Notes under the pieces: generated by a model
The model's input: the letters and a program-made list of their open reading frames with translations, nothing else
Told to the model about the DNA's origin: nothing
The model's database searches: none
Program-made: the position numbers and the translations under genes
In this document: positions 29,306 to 37,803 of the stretch, in pieces
Layout: each line of letters starts with the position of its first letter
Numbering within the stretch: position 1 is the first letter of the stretch
Assembly: GCA_020447005.1 (NCBI GenBank)
Contig: JAGRDO010000042.1
Span: 1-60,760, forward strand
From: Paracoccaceae bacterium
GTDB taxonomy: Bacteria; Pseudomonadota; Alphaproteobacteria; Rhodobacterales; Rhodobacteraceae
DNA length: 60,760 bases
Direction: 5' to 3'

Positions 29306-30835
29306 ATGCGCGGGCCGCACAACATATGGCGCCTGATACGCACCGGCGCGACGTTCGAGCGGACCGGCGCGATGAAGATCGCGTTGGAGGGCATGGACGC
29401 GCCGCCCAGGCTTCGCCTTCTCGCACGCATCGTTGGCTGGCCCTTCAAATGGCTTGGTTATCGTGGTGATCGTTCACTTCCGCCGGTGACGCGTGCGCTG
29501 ACCGCTTTAGGCCCGGCATACATCAAGTTCGGCCAGGTCCTTTCGACACGTCCGGACGTCGTTGGCGAAGAACTCGCGAACCAGCTCCGGGTCCTCCAAG
29601 ACAAACTCCCCCCCTTTCCGACCCATATCGCCCGGGCGACGGTAGCAGAGGAACTGGGGGCGTCCGTCGATGAATTGTTCTCCGAGTTTTCGGAACCTGT
29701 TGCCGCCGCATCCATTGCCCAGGTTCATCGGGCGCGTGTGCTTGGCAGCAACGAAGACGTCGCGGTAAAGGTCCTTCGCCCTGGAATCGAGCGTGCGTTC
29801 CGCAAGGACGTTGATGCGTTCCATTTCGCCGCCGGCGTCATCGAGGCGCTTCTTCCGGTCACGCGCCGCCTGCGACCGACCGAAGTCATCCGGCATTTCG
29901 AAGGCGTGGTGATGGGCGAGCTGGATCTGCGGCTGGAATCTGCGGCAGCTTCAGAATTCAAGGCGAATACTGCCAAGGATGCTGGCTTTCAGGTGCCCAC
30001 TCCGATCTGGCAACTATCGTCGCGACGGGTCATGGCCCTTGGCTGGGCGGATGGTATCCCCTTGGGGGATGTAGACGCGATCCGGGCCGCCGGGCATGAC
30101 TGCGTTGCCCTGTCCGAGCGTGTGATGCAGCTGTTTCTCAACCATGCGCTTCGGGACGGCTACTTTCACGCCGATATGCATCAGGGAAATCTCATGGCAG
30201 CCGCCAACGGCGATATCATTGCCTTTGATTTCGGCATAATGGGCCAAATCGACGAATATACTCGGCGTGTCTATGCGGAAATCCTCATCGGTTTTATCCG
30301 CAAAGATTACCGCCGCGTTGCCGAAGTGCATTTTGAAGCAGGCTATGTCCCGCGCGACCGTGACATTGACGAATTTTCACGCGCGCTGCGGTCGGTCGGC
30401 GAACCGATCTTCGGCATGGACGCAAACAAGATTTCGATGGCGCGATTGCTGGCACATCTGTTCGAGGTGACCGAGCGATTCGGAATGCCGACACGGACCG
30501 AATTGATCCTGCTTCAACGGACGATGGTTGTCGTGGAAGGCGTGGCCCGGTCTCTCAATCCCAACATCAACATCTGGCAGGTCGCAAAGCCCGTCGTGGA
30601 ACGCTACATCCGCGACAATATCGGCCCGCAAGCGCTGTTGCGCGATCTGGCCAAGGCAGCGCTGGTTGTCAGCCGTTTTGGCCCGCGCTTGCCCGGAATT
30701 GTAGAGGCCATGCTTTCCCAACAGACTGAGCGGGTTCCTGCGCCCCCTCGCAGATCAAGAATGAGGTTCTGGGCCTCGATCGCCTTCGCATTGGCCCTCG
30801 CGGCCAGCGCGTATTTTATTGGAACTCTGCACTGA
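29306..30835 (+). CDS. ubiB: Ubiquinone biosynthesis accessory kinase-like protein UbiB
   Basis: Member of the ABC1/ADCK/UbiB atypical kinase-like family, needed for ubiquinone synthesis. The 509-residue protein contains the family KxGQ motif in AYIKFGQVLSTRPD, the Ala-rich loop region AAASIAQVHRA, and the ATP-site segment YFHADMHQGNLM followed by AFDFGIMGQI. A C-terminal hydrophobic tail (FWASIAFALALAASAYFIG) anchors it in the membrane. It follows ubiE by 3 bp and is convergent with flgD. Confidence 0.96.
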   Translation: MRGPHNIWRLIRTGATFERTGAMKIALEGMDAPPRLRLLARIVGWPFKWLGYRGDRSLPPVTRALTALGPAYIKFGQVLSTRPDVVGEELANQLRVLQDKLPPFPTHIARATVAEELGASVDELFSEFSEPVAAASIAQVHRARVLGSNEDVAVKVLRPGIERAFRKDVDAFHFAAGVIEALLPVTRRLRPTEVIRHFEGVVMGELDLRLESAAASEFKANTAKDAGFQVPTPIWQLSSRRVMALGWADGIPLGDVDAIRAAGHDCVALSERVMQLFLNHALRDGYFHADMHQGNLMAAANGDIIAFDFGIMGQIDEYTRRVYAEILIGFIRKDYRRVAEVHFEAGYVPRDRDIDEFSRALRSVGEPIFGMDANKISMARLLAHLFEVTERFGMPTRTELILLQRTMVVVEGVARSLNPNINIWQVAKPVVERYIRDNIGPQALLRDLAKAALVVSRFGPRLPGIVEAMLSQQTERVPAPPRRSRMRFWASIAFALALAASAYFIGTLH

Positions 30836-30880
30836 GCAAATGCTCACCCGGCGGGATCAAACCGTCAAAAGCGTGGACTG

Positions 30881-31549
30881 CTAGGAAGAGGCGGCTCTCA
30901 ACGCATGGACATCGGACGGCACTATGCTCGCGCCGCCTTCCAGAACAAGCTCGACCCCTTCGGGGCCTTGCCGAACCTCTCCGATCCGTCCGTATGTTTC
31001 TACCTCGGTCGAGCCGATCATTTCGCCGCCCTGATAACTTTCCAGCCGAAATGAATAGCTTCCAGAGGCCAGCGGCGCGCCCGTTGCGTCAGTGCCGGCC
31101 CAAACAATCGGGTCAGCGGAAACCGGCACGGCGTTGCGAGTGACTTCCCTGCCTTGTGCGTCATAGGCGACAAGGACTGCCTGATCGGCATCTTGCGCCG
31201 GCGCGGGATAAAGCGTCAGCGGGCTGTTGGCGAAATAGACCGGCGCTGTCACGCGCGCTTCCATTCCAACCCATGAGGCCATCTGTGCCATTCCCGAAAG
31301 GCCGAACTGTTCGTTGAGCGAGCCAAGAAGAGTGTTCGTCCTGACCTGTTGTTCCACACCGGAAAATGTCGCCAGCTGCTGGGCATACTCGGTCGAATCG
31401 ATAGGGTTCAGCGGGTCCTGATTCTGCATCTGGGTGGTCAGCATCAACAGGAACGTCTGGAAATCGCTGTTGATCAGCGTTCCTTGCTGTTGCGTATTCT
31501 TCGAGGCTGCCGCCGCCGTTGATGCACTTGCTGTGGTTACCGCGTCCAT
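30881..31549 (-). CDS. flgD: Flagellar hook assembly scaffold FlgD
   Basis: Hook cap that guides FlgE polymerisation. The 222-residue protein has the FlgD N-terminal signature FQTFLLMLTTQMQNQDPLNP followed by STEYAQQLATFSGVEQQ. The C-terminal half has FLG/Tudor-like beta segments (GTDATGAPLASGSYSF). It follows fliK by 14 bp, in the order fliK-flgD. Confidence 0.96.
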   Translation of the reverse strand: MDAVTTASASTAAAASKNTQQQGTLINSDFQTFLLMLTTQMQNQDPLNPIDSTEYAQQLATFSGVEQQVRTNTLLGSLNEQFGLSGMAQMASWVGMEARVTAPVYFANSPLTLYPAPAQDADQAVLVAYDAQGREVTRNAVPVSADPIVWAGTDATGAPLASGSYSFRLESYQGGEMIGSTEVETYGRIGEVRQGPEGVELVLEGGASIVPSDVHALRAASS

Positions 31550-31563
31550 GCCTGAAGTTCCTT

Positions 31564-33492
31564 TCAGAGTCTGAGATCAAGCCGATTGTCGGCAGCGACG
31601 TCCGCCATTCCAGCCAAGGTGTGAACCGGTGGCACATCGGGCGTGGTGGTTTCGGCCCGGCCGGAACCGTCGGTGAATTCGGTATCGCTCTGATCGGGCG
31701 AAGGGTTTGCCGATTGGTCGCGACCGAAAGCAAAACTCAGATCCTGGAAGCCGAGGTCTCGGAAATCTGCTGCCAAGCTCTCGATATTGCGCCGCATCAG
31801 ATCGAGCGTGTCCGGTCTGTCTGCCTGAATTGTCACAGCCAGCCCGCCGTCCTGGGTCGAAAAGGACATTCGAATTCGGCCCAGTTCCTCGGGCGACAGG
31901 GCGATCTCGATCGTCTGCCCGGCGTGGTGACGGGCAAGCTCGGCAAGACGGGTGTGGATTTCGTGCGGGATGGTTGCGGCGGCGTGGGCCTGGACCGAGG
32001 CGATCACCGGGCCCAGATGCCGTGGCAGGGTTTCCATTCGGTCGGGCGAAATCCCCGGTGGCGCAGGATCGGAATCGTCTCTGTTGTCCGTGACATCCAG
32101 TGGTTTACCCTCCGGCACGGCGAGGGCTTGTGACGGATTGTGTATGTAAACAGCCGCCGCAGGGGGCGCAGTTCGATCCGGACCGTCTGCCGCACCATTG
32201 GCCGCTGGTTCGGGGTGAACCTGCTCTGTCGCGAAGAGCACCATTGAAAAATTGGTCGACCCAACGTTTGCGGCCGGGGGAAGGGTGGAACTTTCTACGA
32301 CCTTTATCGATTCGATCTTGGGCGCGTGGCCGGCCTGGACAACCGAATTGGCCGAAACCTCGGCGTGCGCGGATTGAGAGATCGGCGCCAAGGTGGCCTC
32401 GGCGGCGATGATGCGGGTTTCCCGGGCCTCGAGCGCCATTGCAGGCATGGCTGGCGTTTGGCCCGGTCGAGCAAACGTGTCATCGTTCGGTGCCCGCCGT
32501 GCGGTAAGCTTCACTCCTCGCGCCAATTCGTCAATTGCGTCAGTGGCGTCCAAACCATGCCCAAAGGGGATGGCTTCATCCGTCAATGCGGTAACAGGAT
32601 CGGTGCGGATACGAAGGCCCGTGCCCGGTTCGAGCGGGTGTTTTTTTGCCGCTTCGTCAATTCGTTCCTGTTCGGCCGGTAACCTGTTCTGGTCGCCGAT
32701 GGATCGCACCAGCTTTTCTTCCGCAAGATCCAAGCCCCGCCGAGTAGTACCGTCCAGCCAGCCGAATTTTCCCGAAGCACTGCCCTCGTGGTCGGCCGGC
32801 ACCCGCAGGGACGCGTCAAGATCGGTCGCAATGCCTTGTGGCTGCGCCCGGTCAGGTAGCGTTGAGGGCTTCGAAAGCTCACCATGGTTTTCCGTGGCGT
32901 CCAGCGGACGGGAGACGTCTTCGCTTGCGACATTTCCGAGGGTACCATCGCCCCCATTGGACACAAATCCAGTCGGCGATGGTTCGGGCGTCGGCGCAGG
33001 TTCCGCGCCAGGTGCATTGCTTCCGAAACTGTCTTGCACGGGGCCGGCTGCGCCCAAGACGTCCAAACCCGATGACGTGGTTTGTGGCAATGGCGGTGGC
33101 GAGACGCCAGCCGCCATAACGAACGTCGCGGTGGTGTCCGTTTCGTCGATCGATTCCGATAACTTCGGTGCAGCTTCTGTGTCGACGGTCGCCGGGGAAG
33201 TCAGCGGAATGCGATCTGCAGCAACCTCCAGGCCCGATGCGTGGACGTTCTGGATCAAAGGGTTAAAGGGAACTTCCGGTCCAACACCCTTTCGATCTGA
33301 TCGAGATATTGCTGTCTCGTTATTCTTTGGATCATTTCCCGGTTCGGGTCCCGCTCCGCCCCGAGAGTGCGCGAACGCCTGAATGAACAGCCCGGGAGGC
33401 AAACGGGCGCCTTCATGGGCACTGCCAGGGACGCTATGAGCGGCCACAATCCGCTGAAAAACTGAGTTCTGGGTTCGATCCATCTGATCCAC
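31564..33492 (-). CDS. fliK: Flagellar hook-length control protein FliK
   Basis: Secreted molecular ruler that sets hook length and switches export specificity through FlhB. The 642-residue protein is low-complexity and Pro/Ala/Asp-rich for its first 500 residues, which is normal for FliK. It then carries the conserved Flg_hook domain from about 500 to 592 with IEIALSPEELGRIRMSF and DTLDLMRRNIESLAADFRD. The start is GTG at 33492 or ATG at 33483; neither has a strong ribosome-binding site. It is upstream of flgD and divergent from flgJ. Confidence 0.9.
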   Translation of the reverse strand: MDQMDRTQNSVFQRIVAAHSVPGSAHEGARLPPGLFIQAFAHSRGGAGPEPGNDPKNNETAISRSDRKGVGPEVPFNPLIQNVHASGLEVAADRIPLTSPATVDTEAAPKLSESIDETDTTATFVMAAGVSPPPLPQTTSSGLDVLGAAGPVQDSFGSNAPGAEPAPTPEPSPTGFVSNGGDGTLGNVASEDVSRPLDATENHGELSKPSTLPDRAQPQGIATDLDASLRVPADHEGSASGKFGWLDGTTRRGLDLAEEKLVRSIGDQNRLPAEQERIDEAAKKHPLEPGTGLRIRTDPVTALTDEAIPFGHGLDATDAIDELARGVKLTARRAPNDDTFARPGQTPAMPAMALEARETRIIAAEATLAPISQSAHAEVSANSVVQAGHAPKIESIKVVESSTLPPAANVGSTNFSMVLFATEQVHPEPAANGAADGPDRTAPPAAAVYIHNPSQALAVPEGKPLDVTDNRDDSDPAPPGISPDRMETLPRHLGPVIASVQAHAAATIPHEIHTRLAELARHHAGQTIEIALSPEELGRIRMSFSTQDGGLAVTIQADRPDTLDLMRRNIESLAADFRDLGFQDLSFAFGRDQSANPSPDQSDTEFTDGSGRAETTTPDVPPVHTLAGMADVAADNRLDLRL

Positions 33493-33592
33493 GACTTCTG
33501 CCGACGCGCCGATCCTGTCAGATGAGAGTTACCGGAAAATTTACTCTGCCATGCCGATACTGCGGAAATTCCGAGCAATTGGAGATTTCGTG

Positions 33593-33880
33593 ATGACAGT
33601 TACACAAGTGGCCGCTTCGATGCCGACAACGCGATCCCCGCAAAGCGACGACGCGCTGCGACAGGTAGCTGTCGATCTTGAAGCGACATTCCTTGCCGAG
33701 ATGCTGAAATCCGCAGGGCTCGGCGAGGCACGAAGCGAAATGGGCGGCGGCGTCGGCGAAGAGCAGTTTTCGTCATTCCTTCGATCGGAACAGGCCAAGT
33801 TGATGGCGCAACAAGGTGGCGTCGGGCTGGCCGAGAACATCTTTGAAGCCTTGAAGCGGAGAGCGCTTGATGGGCAATGA
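33593..33880 (+). CDS. flgJ: Rod-binding protein, FlgJ N-terminal domain only
   Basis: Rod cap component. The start at 33593 has GGAG 8 nt upstream; the product is 95 residues. ALRQVAVDLEATFLAEMLKS and FSSFLRSEQAKLMAQQGGVG are the FlgJ rod-cap signature. The glucosaminidase domain found in enterobacterial FlgJ is absent, so peptidoglycan cutting must come from another protein, plausibly the transglycosylase at 53605. It overlaps the next gene by 11 nt. Confidence 0.88.
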   Translation: MTVTQVAASMPTTRSPQSDDALRQVAVDLEATFLAEMLKSAGLGEARSEMGGGVGEEQFSSFLRSEQAKLMAQQGGVGLAENIFEALKRRALDGQ

Positions 33881-34226
33881 AACCTTGGATCCTTTGGAAA
33901 GATTGCAGGTGCTATTGCGGGACGCACGGGGCGCGCTGCTTGACGGAAGGCTTCACGCCCTTGCCCTCATGACGGAAGAGACTGCATCATGTCTCGCGGC
34001 CTTGCCTGAAGTCAGGGGGCCCAGATCTGCGGCCGCACTCGATGCGCTTCGTCTGGATGCGAACGAAAACCATCGATTGATGGGGGCGGCCCTGGCTGGA
34101 ATTCGTGCAGCAAGGACAAGGCTGGAGGCCATTCGCAAGGTGCGCGGCGAACTCGAAACCTACGACAGGCACGGAGACAAACGCAGGGTTACCTTCGGCG
34201 GCGGAAACCTGGAACGTCGCGCCTGA
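33870..34226 (+). CDS. FlgN-like flagellar export chaperone
   Basis: Small helical protein of 118 residues resembling FlgN, the chaperone of FlgK and FlgL. The segment PLERLQVLLRDARGALLDGR and the following helices match the FlgN/FliT-type coiled-coil layout. No catalytic residues are expected. It overlaps flgJ by 11 nt and precedes the flagellin gene. Assignment rests on size, helical character and neighbours. Confidence 0.65.
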   Translation: MGNETLDPLERLQVLLRDARGALLDGRLHALALMTEETASCLAALPEVRGPRSAAALDALRLDANENHRLMGAALAGIRAARTRLEAIRKVRGELETYDRHGDKRRVTFGGGNLERRA

Positions 34227-34271
34227 TACGAGACGAATTTGCATTAAATTTGCTGCGAACAGTTTTGCCGC

Positions 34272-34286
34272 TTAGCACTTCCTTAG
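34272..34286 (+). promoter_or_regulatory. CtrA-like box upstream of flagellin (TTAG-N7-TTAG)
   Basis: Two TTAG half-sites with the CtrA spacing of 7 bp lie 148 bp before the flagellin start. Each half deviates from TTAA at its last base, so this is a weaker candidate than the site before motB. The distance implies a long leader if the promoter is here. Confidence 0.4.
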
Positions 34287-34340
34287 CGATCACCGGACAA
34301 GGTCGGACCTGCATCCAATCGGGTGGCGCGGAGCGGTGGT

Positions 34341-34389
34341 GGACCGGTCCGTAACGGTCAGAACGCCTCTAGCACCGTCTGAAGACGGC
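34341..34389 (+). promoter_or_regulatory. Structured flagellin leader: palindrome and hairpin
   Basis: GGACCGGTCC at 34341-34350 is a perfect 10-bp palindrome. CCGTC/GACGG with loop TGAA forms a hairpin at 34375-34388. Both lie within 95 bp upstream of the flagellin start. In Caulobacter the regulator FlbT acts on the flagellin mRNA leader, and flbT is encoded nearby; a role of these structures in FlbT control is inference. Confidence 0.4.
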
Positions 34390-34434
34390 TTAATGAAATC
34401 CGGCGGAAAACGCCAAACATTCAAGGATGTAACT

Positions 34435-35970
34435 ATGTCCAGTATTCTGACGAACACCAGTTCGATGGTCGCCCTTCAAACGTTGAAAGGCATCAATCAC
34501 AGCCTTTCCAAAACCCAGAATGAAATCTCGACCGGCAAATCGGTCGGTTCGGCGAAAGACAATGCCGCAGTCTGGGCGATTTCCAAGGTCATGGAAGCGG
34601 ATGTCAAAGGGTTCAAGGGGATCGCCGACAGCCTGGGGCTGGGGGAGTCGACCGTCGCAGTCGCCCGTCAGGCGAGCGAAACGGTTACCGATCTGTTGAC
34701 GGACATCAAAGGCAAGATCGTTGCCGCGCAAGAGCAGAACGTCGACCGCGAAAAGATCCAGGCCGATATCGAAGCGCTGACCGGACAGATCAAATCCGTC
34801 GTCGGCGCCGCCCAATTCAACGGTCTGAACCTGCTGAAGGGAACGGACGACATGAACATTCTGTCGTCGCTGGACCGTGGAGCAAATGGAGCGGTATCTG
34901 CCTCGAATATCACCGTGGCGCGTCAGGATCTGACGACTGATGCGGGCGTCTACGGAACGGGAACGTCGCTTGCTGCCAACGCCGTTGTTGCCAACAGTGC
35001 AACAGCCGTCGCATCGGCCGGAAACACCGCAATCGTCACTTTTGCCGGCTCGGGCGCCGACTACTCGGCATCTGCGGCTGTCATCACGGTTGCCGGGGTT
35101 GATCTCAACTTCACCGGAACAACCGGCGACAACGAAGATGAGGCTGCCGCCTTCTTTTCGGGTGCGATCAACGCACTTGGCCTCGATGGCATTACCGCTT
35201 CCGCTACCGGCGGCGCGCTGACCATCACGTCGACCCGCGCCTTCGATACGGCGTCGGTTGCCGTGTCCGGTCTGACGGGTAACGCAACCGGATCGGTCAT
35301 CACGAGCCTGAATGGCACGGGAAGCCTCTCGCTCACCAGCGGCGATATTACCTATCGCGCCGAACAGATCGACTTTTCCACCTCAGCGGCGGTCGCCGAA
35401 GGGGACGGGTACAAGGTAACGATCGGCACGGGTTCGTACAATTATATCGCCGGCAAGTACGAGACGATGGAAGATGTCGCCAAGGGTCTGAAAGCTGCCG
35501 TTGACTCTGCCGGGCTGACCGGAATTTCGACAAAAGCGGTTCAGGACAGTGCCACCGGGCAATGGAGTCTGCAGGTGGACAATGATGGCAGCGGAAGCTC
35601 CAGCCTGTCATTCTCTTCAACCGGTAACGCCGGTGGGGAGGCATCGGGCGGTCTCTTCGGCCTAGACTCGATCGATGTCACCACGAATGCCGGTGCCAAC
35701 GCGGCTCTCGACAACATTGAAACCTTGATCGCGAACTCGATCGACAGTGCGGCAGCTTTCGGCTCGGTGCAGGGACGCATCGAGATTCAGTCCAGCTTCA
35801 TCGGCAAGCTGACCGACGCGCTGAAAACCGGCATTGGCACGCTGGTTGATGCCGACATGGAAGAGGCGTCCGCCCGCTTGCAGGCACTTCAGGTACAGCA
35901 GCAGCTTGGTATTCAGTCGCTTTCGATTGCAAACCAGGCACCGCAGAACATCCTGTCGCTGTTCCGGTGA
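34435..35970 (+). CDS. fliC: Flagellin
   Basis: Filament subunit. The start at 34435 (AAGGAT upstream) gives 511 residues beginning MSSILTNTSSMVALQTL. The D0/D1 N-terminal region (SLSKTQNEISTGKSVGSAKD) and C-terminal region (ARLQALQVQQQLGIQSLSIA, ending ILSLFR) are conserved. The middle is a Thr/Ser/Gly/Ala-rich surface domain of about 300 residues, larger than in short alphaproteobacterial flagellins. Only this flagellin gene is present in the window. It precedes flaF and flbT. Confidence 0.97.
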   Translation: MSSILTNTSSMVALQTLKGINHSLSKTQNEISTGKSVGSAKDNAAVWAISKVMEADVKGFKGIADSLGLGESTVAVARQASETVTDLLTDIKGKIVAAQEQNVDREKIQADIEALTGQIKSVVGAAQFNGLNLLKGTDDMNILSSLDRGANGAVSASNITVARQDLTTDAGVYGTGTSLAANAVVANSATAVASAGNTAIVTFAGSGADYSASAAVITVAGVDLNFTGTTGDNEDEAAAFFSGAINALGLDGITASATGGALTITSTRAFDTASVAVSGLTGNATGSVITSLNGTGSLSLTSGDITYRAEQIDFSTSAAVAEGDGYKVTIGTGSYNYIAGKYETMEDVAKGLKAAVDSAGLTGISTKAVQDSATGQWSLQVDNDGSGSSSLSFSSTGNAGGEASGGLFGLDSIDVTTNAGANAALDNIETLIANSIDSAAAFGSVQGRIEIQSSFIGKLTDALKTGIGTLVDADMEEASARLQALQVQQQLGIQSLSIANQAPQNILSLFR

Positions 35971-35979
35971 TTTGGCAAA

Positions 35980-36006
35980 GCCGGGGCGCCTGAAGGGCGC
36001 CCCGGC
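35980..36006 (+). terminator. Strong hairpin after the flagellin gene
   Basis: An 11-bp perfect stem (GCCGGGGCGCC / GGCGCCCCGGC) with loop TGAAG begins 9 bp after the flagellin stop. No T-run follows, so it may act as a stability element or partial terminator separating abundant flagellin mRNA from flaF-flbT. Confidence 0.65.
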
Positions 36007-36058
36007 CTCCCGCGGGAAAGCCGCGAACTGACGAAAACCGTCATCGGAAGGTATTCAA

Positions 36059-36433
36059 GTGAACGCACAACTTCTGGCAAAATCCGCCTACACGGCAGCT
36101 GCAGCCCCAACGCGCACAGAGCGTGGAACCGAGTACGAAATCTTTTCTCGCATCACAAGAAAACTGGGGGTGGCCGCGCGAGGCGAATGCGACTTTCAGT
36201 CACTGGTAAGTGTCCTGCATGACAATCGCATGCTCTGGAACGCTCTGGCCGCCGATGTTGCCATTGAGACCAACGCACTGCCAGCCGCTTTGCGGGCCCG
36301 AATTTTTTACCTATCCGAGTTTACGACCCATCACACGCGGCGCGTGCTTGCGGGTGAGGCGAGCGTGGATGCTCTGGTCGAAATAAACACAGCCGTGATG
36401 CGCGGACTTCGGCAAGAAGGGGCAGCGGTATGA
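36059..36433 (+). CDS. flaF: Flagellar biosynthesis regulator FlaF
   Basis: Small protein needed for flagellin synthesis and secretion in alphaproteobacteria, acting with FlbT. The GTG start at 36059 has GGAAGG at good spacing and gives 124 residues. RGTEYEIFSRITRKLGVAAR, MLWNALAADVA and ALRARIFYLSEFTTHHTRRV are FlaF signatures. It overlaps flbT by 4 nt. Confidence 0.94.
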   Translation: MNAQLLAKSAYTAAAAPTRTERGTEYEIFSRITRKLGVAARGECDFQSLVSVLHDNRMLWNALAADVAIETNALPAALRARIFYLSEFTTHHTRRVLAGEASVDALVEINTAVMRGLRQEGAAV

Positions 36434-36834
36434 GCGGTCTTGTTTTGAAACTCGCGCCGCGGGAAAGGGTGCTGATCAATGGTGCCGTGATCGAAAACGG
36501 CGACAAACGCGCGCGCCTGGCAATCATGACGCCCAACGCGAACATTCTTCGGTTGCGCGATGCGATTCACCCGGAGGAAGTGAACACGCCGGTCAGGCGG
36601 GTCTGCTACATTGCCCAGCTTGTGCTGTCAGGCGATGCCGAACCTGCCAATGCACGCCATCAGATGTTGCGCGGGTTGGAACAACTCAGTCAGGCTCTGA
36701 CGGACCCGGACAGTCGAAGCCAGATCAACGCAGCAACGGAAGCGTTGCTTGACGATCAGTTTTATCAGGCCATGAAAGCCCTGCGGACATTGCTGCCGCG
36801 TGAAGCGCGGCTATTGGCTGCGGGCGCTGGATGA
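36430..36834 (+). CDS. flbT: Flagellin post-transcriptional repressor FlbT
   Basis: Regulator that couples flagellin mRNA stability or translation to hook completion in Caulobacter. The 134-residue protein begins MSGLVLKLAPRERVLINGAV, the family N-terminus, and contains PVRRVCYIAQLVLSGD. It overlaps flaF and the DUF1217 gene by 4 nt each, forming a coupled trio downstream of flagellin. Confidence 0.95.
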   Translation: MSGLVLKLAPRERVLINGAVIENGDKRARLAIMTPNANILRLRDAIHPEEVNTPVRRVCYIAQLVLSGDAEPANARHQMLRGLEQLSQALTDPDSRSQINAATEALLDDQFYQAMKALRTLLPREARLLAAGAG

Positions 36835-37646
36835 GCTTTTCTCCGGTCATTCCCTTTGGCGGCTACGCAGGATGGAAATTCCTGACCCGAACCCGTGAGG
36901 CACAGCAGCAGGCATTCACGCAGTCCGAAAGCGTCAATAGAACCGAGCAGTATTTCCGCGAGCGTATCGGTCAGATCGACTCGGCCAAGGACCTTGTCGC
37001 CGACTTTCGTCTACTGTCTGTGTCACTGCGGGCTTTCGGTCTTTCTGACGATATTTCCAACAAGTACTTTGTCCAGAAGGTCCTTGAAGAAGGCACCCTG
37101 GATCCTGAGGCTTTCGCCAATAGGCTCGCTGACAAGCGCTATGCAGCCTTCTCCAGGGAATTCGGTTTTGGGGACTACGCCGTTCCACGCACGAAACTAT
37201 CCGACTTCGCGGACCGAATTCTTGATCGGTATGAGGATCAGGCGTTCGAGGAAGCCGTTGGCACTCAAAACGATCAGCTACGGCTGGCCATGAATGCGGA
37301 GAGGGAACTTGGTACGATCGCCGGAAAGTCGATTTCCGGCGATGCCAAATGGCTCACGATCCTGGGGTCGGCGCCCTTGCGCGAAGTGTTTCAAACTGCC
37401 TTTGGACTTCCGGAGGCCTTCGCCGGCATCGATCTCGACAAGCAGATTGAGGTTCTCAAGGATCGGTCAGAGCGCTTTCTTGGTTTCTCGGACATCGCCG
37501 GGTTTGGCGAAGGCGAAGCGAGTGAACATTTGATACGGCTCTACCTTCTGCGCTCGGACAACGCGGGCTTTGGTGCGGCCTATTCTTCGGCAGCATCTGC
37601 ACTGACTTTGTTGCAAGGCGGCTCCGCGCGGGCCCGTGCCTTTTAA
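36831..37646 (+). CDS. DUF1217 family flagellar-locus protein
   Basis: A 271-residue protein matching the DUF1217 pattern, found in alphaproteobacterial flagellar loci. KFLTRTREAQQQAFTQSESV near the N-terminus and ADFRLLSVSLRAFGLSDDIS are characteristic, with a repeated helical arrangement. No signal peptide or membrane segment is seen. The biochemical role is not established to my knowledge. Its 4-nt overlap with flbT indicates translation from the same mRNA. It is convergent with fliI. Confidence 0.8.
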   Translation: MSFSPVIPFGGYAGWKFLTRTREAQQQAFTQSESVNRTEQYFRERIGQIDSAKDLVADFRLLSVSLRAFGLSDDISNKYFVQKVLEEGTLDPEAFANRLADKRYAAFSREFGFGDYAVPRTKLSDFADRILDRYEDQAFEEAVGTQNDQLRLAMNAERELGTIAGKSISGDAKWLTILGSAPLREVFQTAFGLPEAFAGIDLDKQIEVLKDRSERFLGFSDIAGFGEGEASEHLIRLYLLRSDNAGFGAAYSSAASALTLLQGGSARARAF

Positions 37647-37685
37647 TACCTGAAGCCAGTCGTTTCCGCCCGACGGGCCCATGCC

Positions 37686-37704
37686 ATAGCCGATGAACGG
37701 CTAT
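37686..37704. terminator. Hairpin between convergent DUF1217 and fliI genes
   Basis: ATAGCCG and CGGCTAT form a perfect 7-bp stem around a 5-nt loop in the 157-bp convergent gap. No strong T-run is present on either side, so termination is only suggested by position. Confidence 0.35.
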
Positions 37705-37803
37705 CATTTGACGATCTGCAAATTTTGGCTGTTATCCGGACATGAACGGATACGAATCACCCAACCTCGGCTGCGCTTGCCCTCTGCAAACCGGTGTTAC
37801 AAT

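Noticed and set aside
32393-33382. 329-codon plus-strand open frame opposite fliK
   Set aside because: Ser/Arg-rich shadow of the low-complexity FliK sequence with no ribosome-binding site or known motif.
33529-33544. TTAC-N8-TTAC in the fliK-flgJ divergent gap as a CtrA site
   Set aside because: The spacing is 8 instead of 7 and neither half is TTAA.
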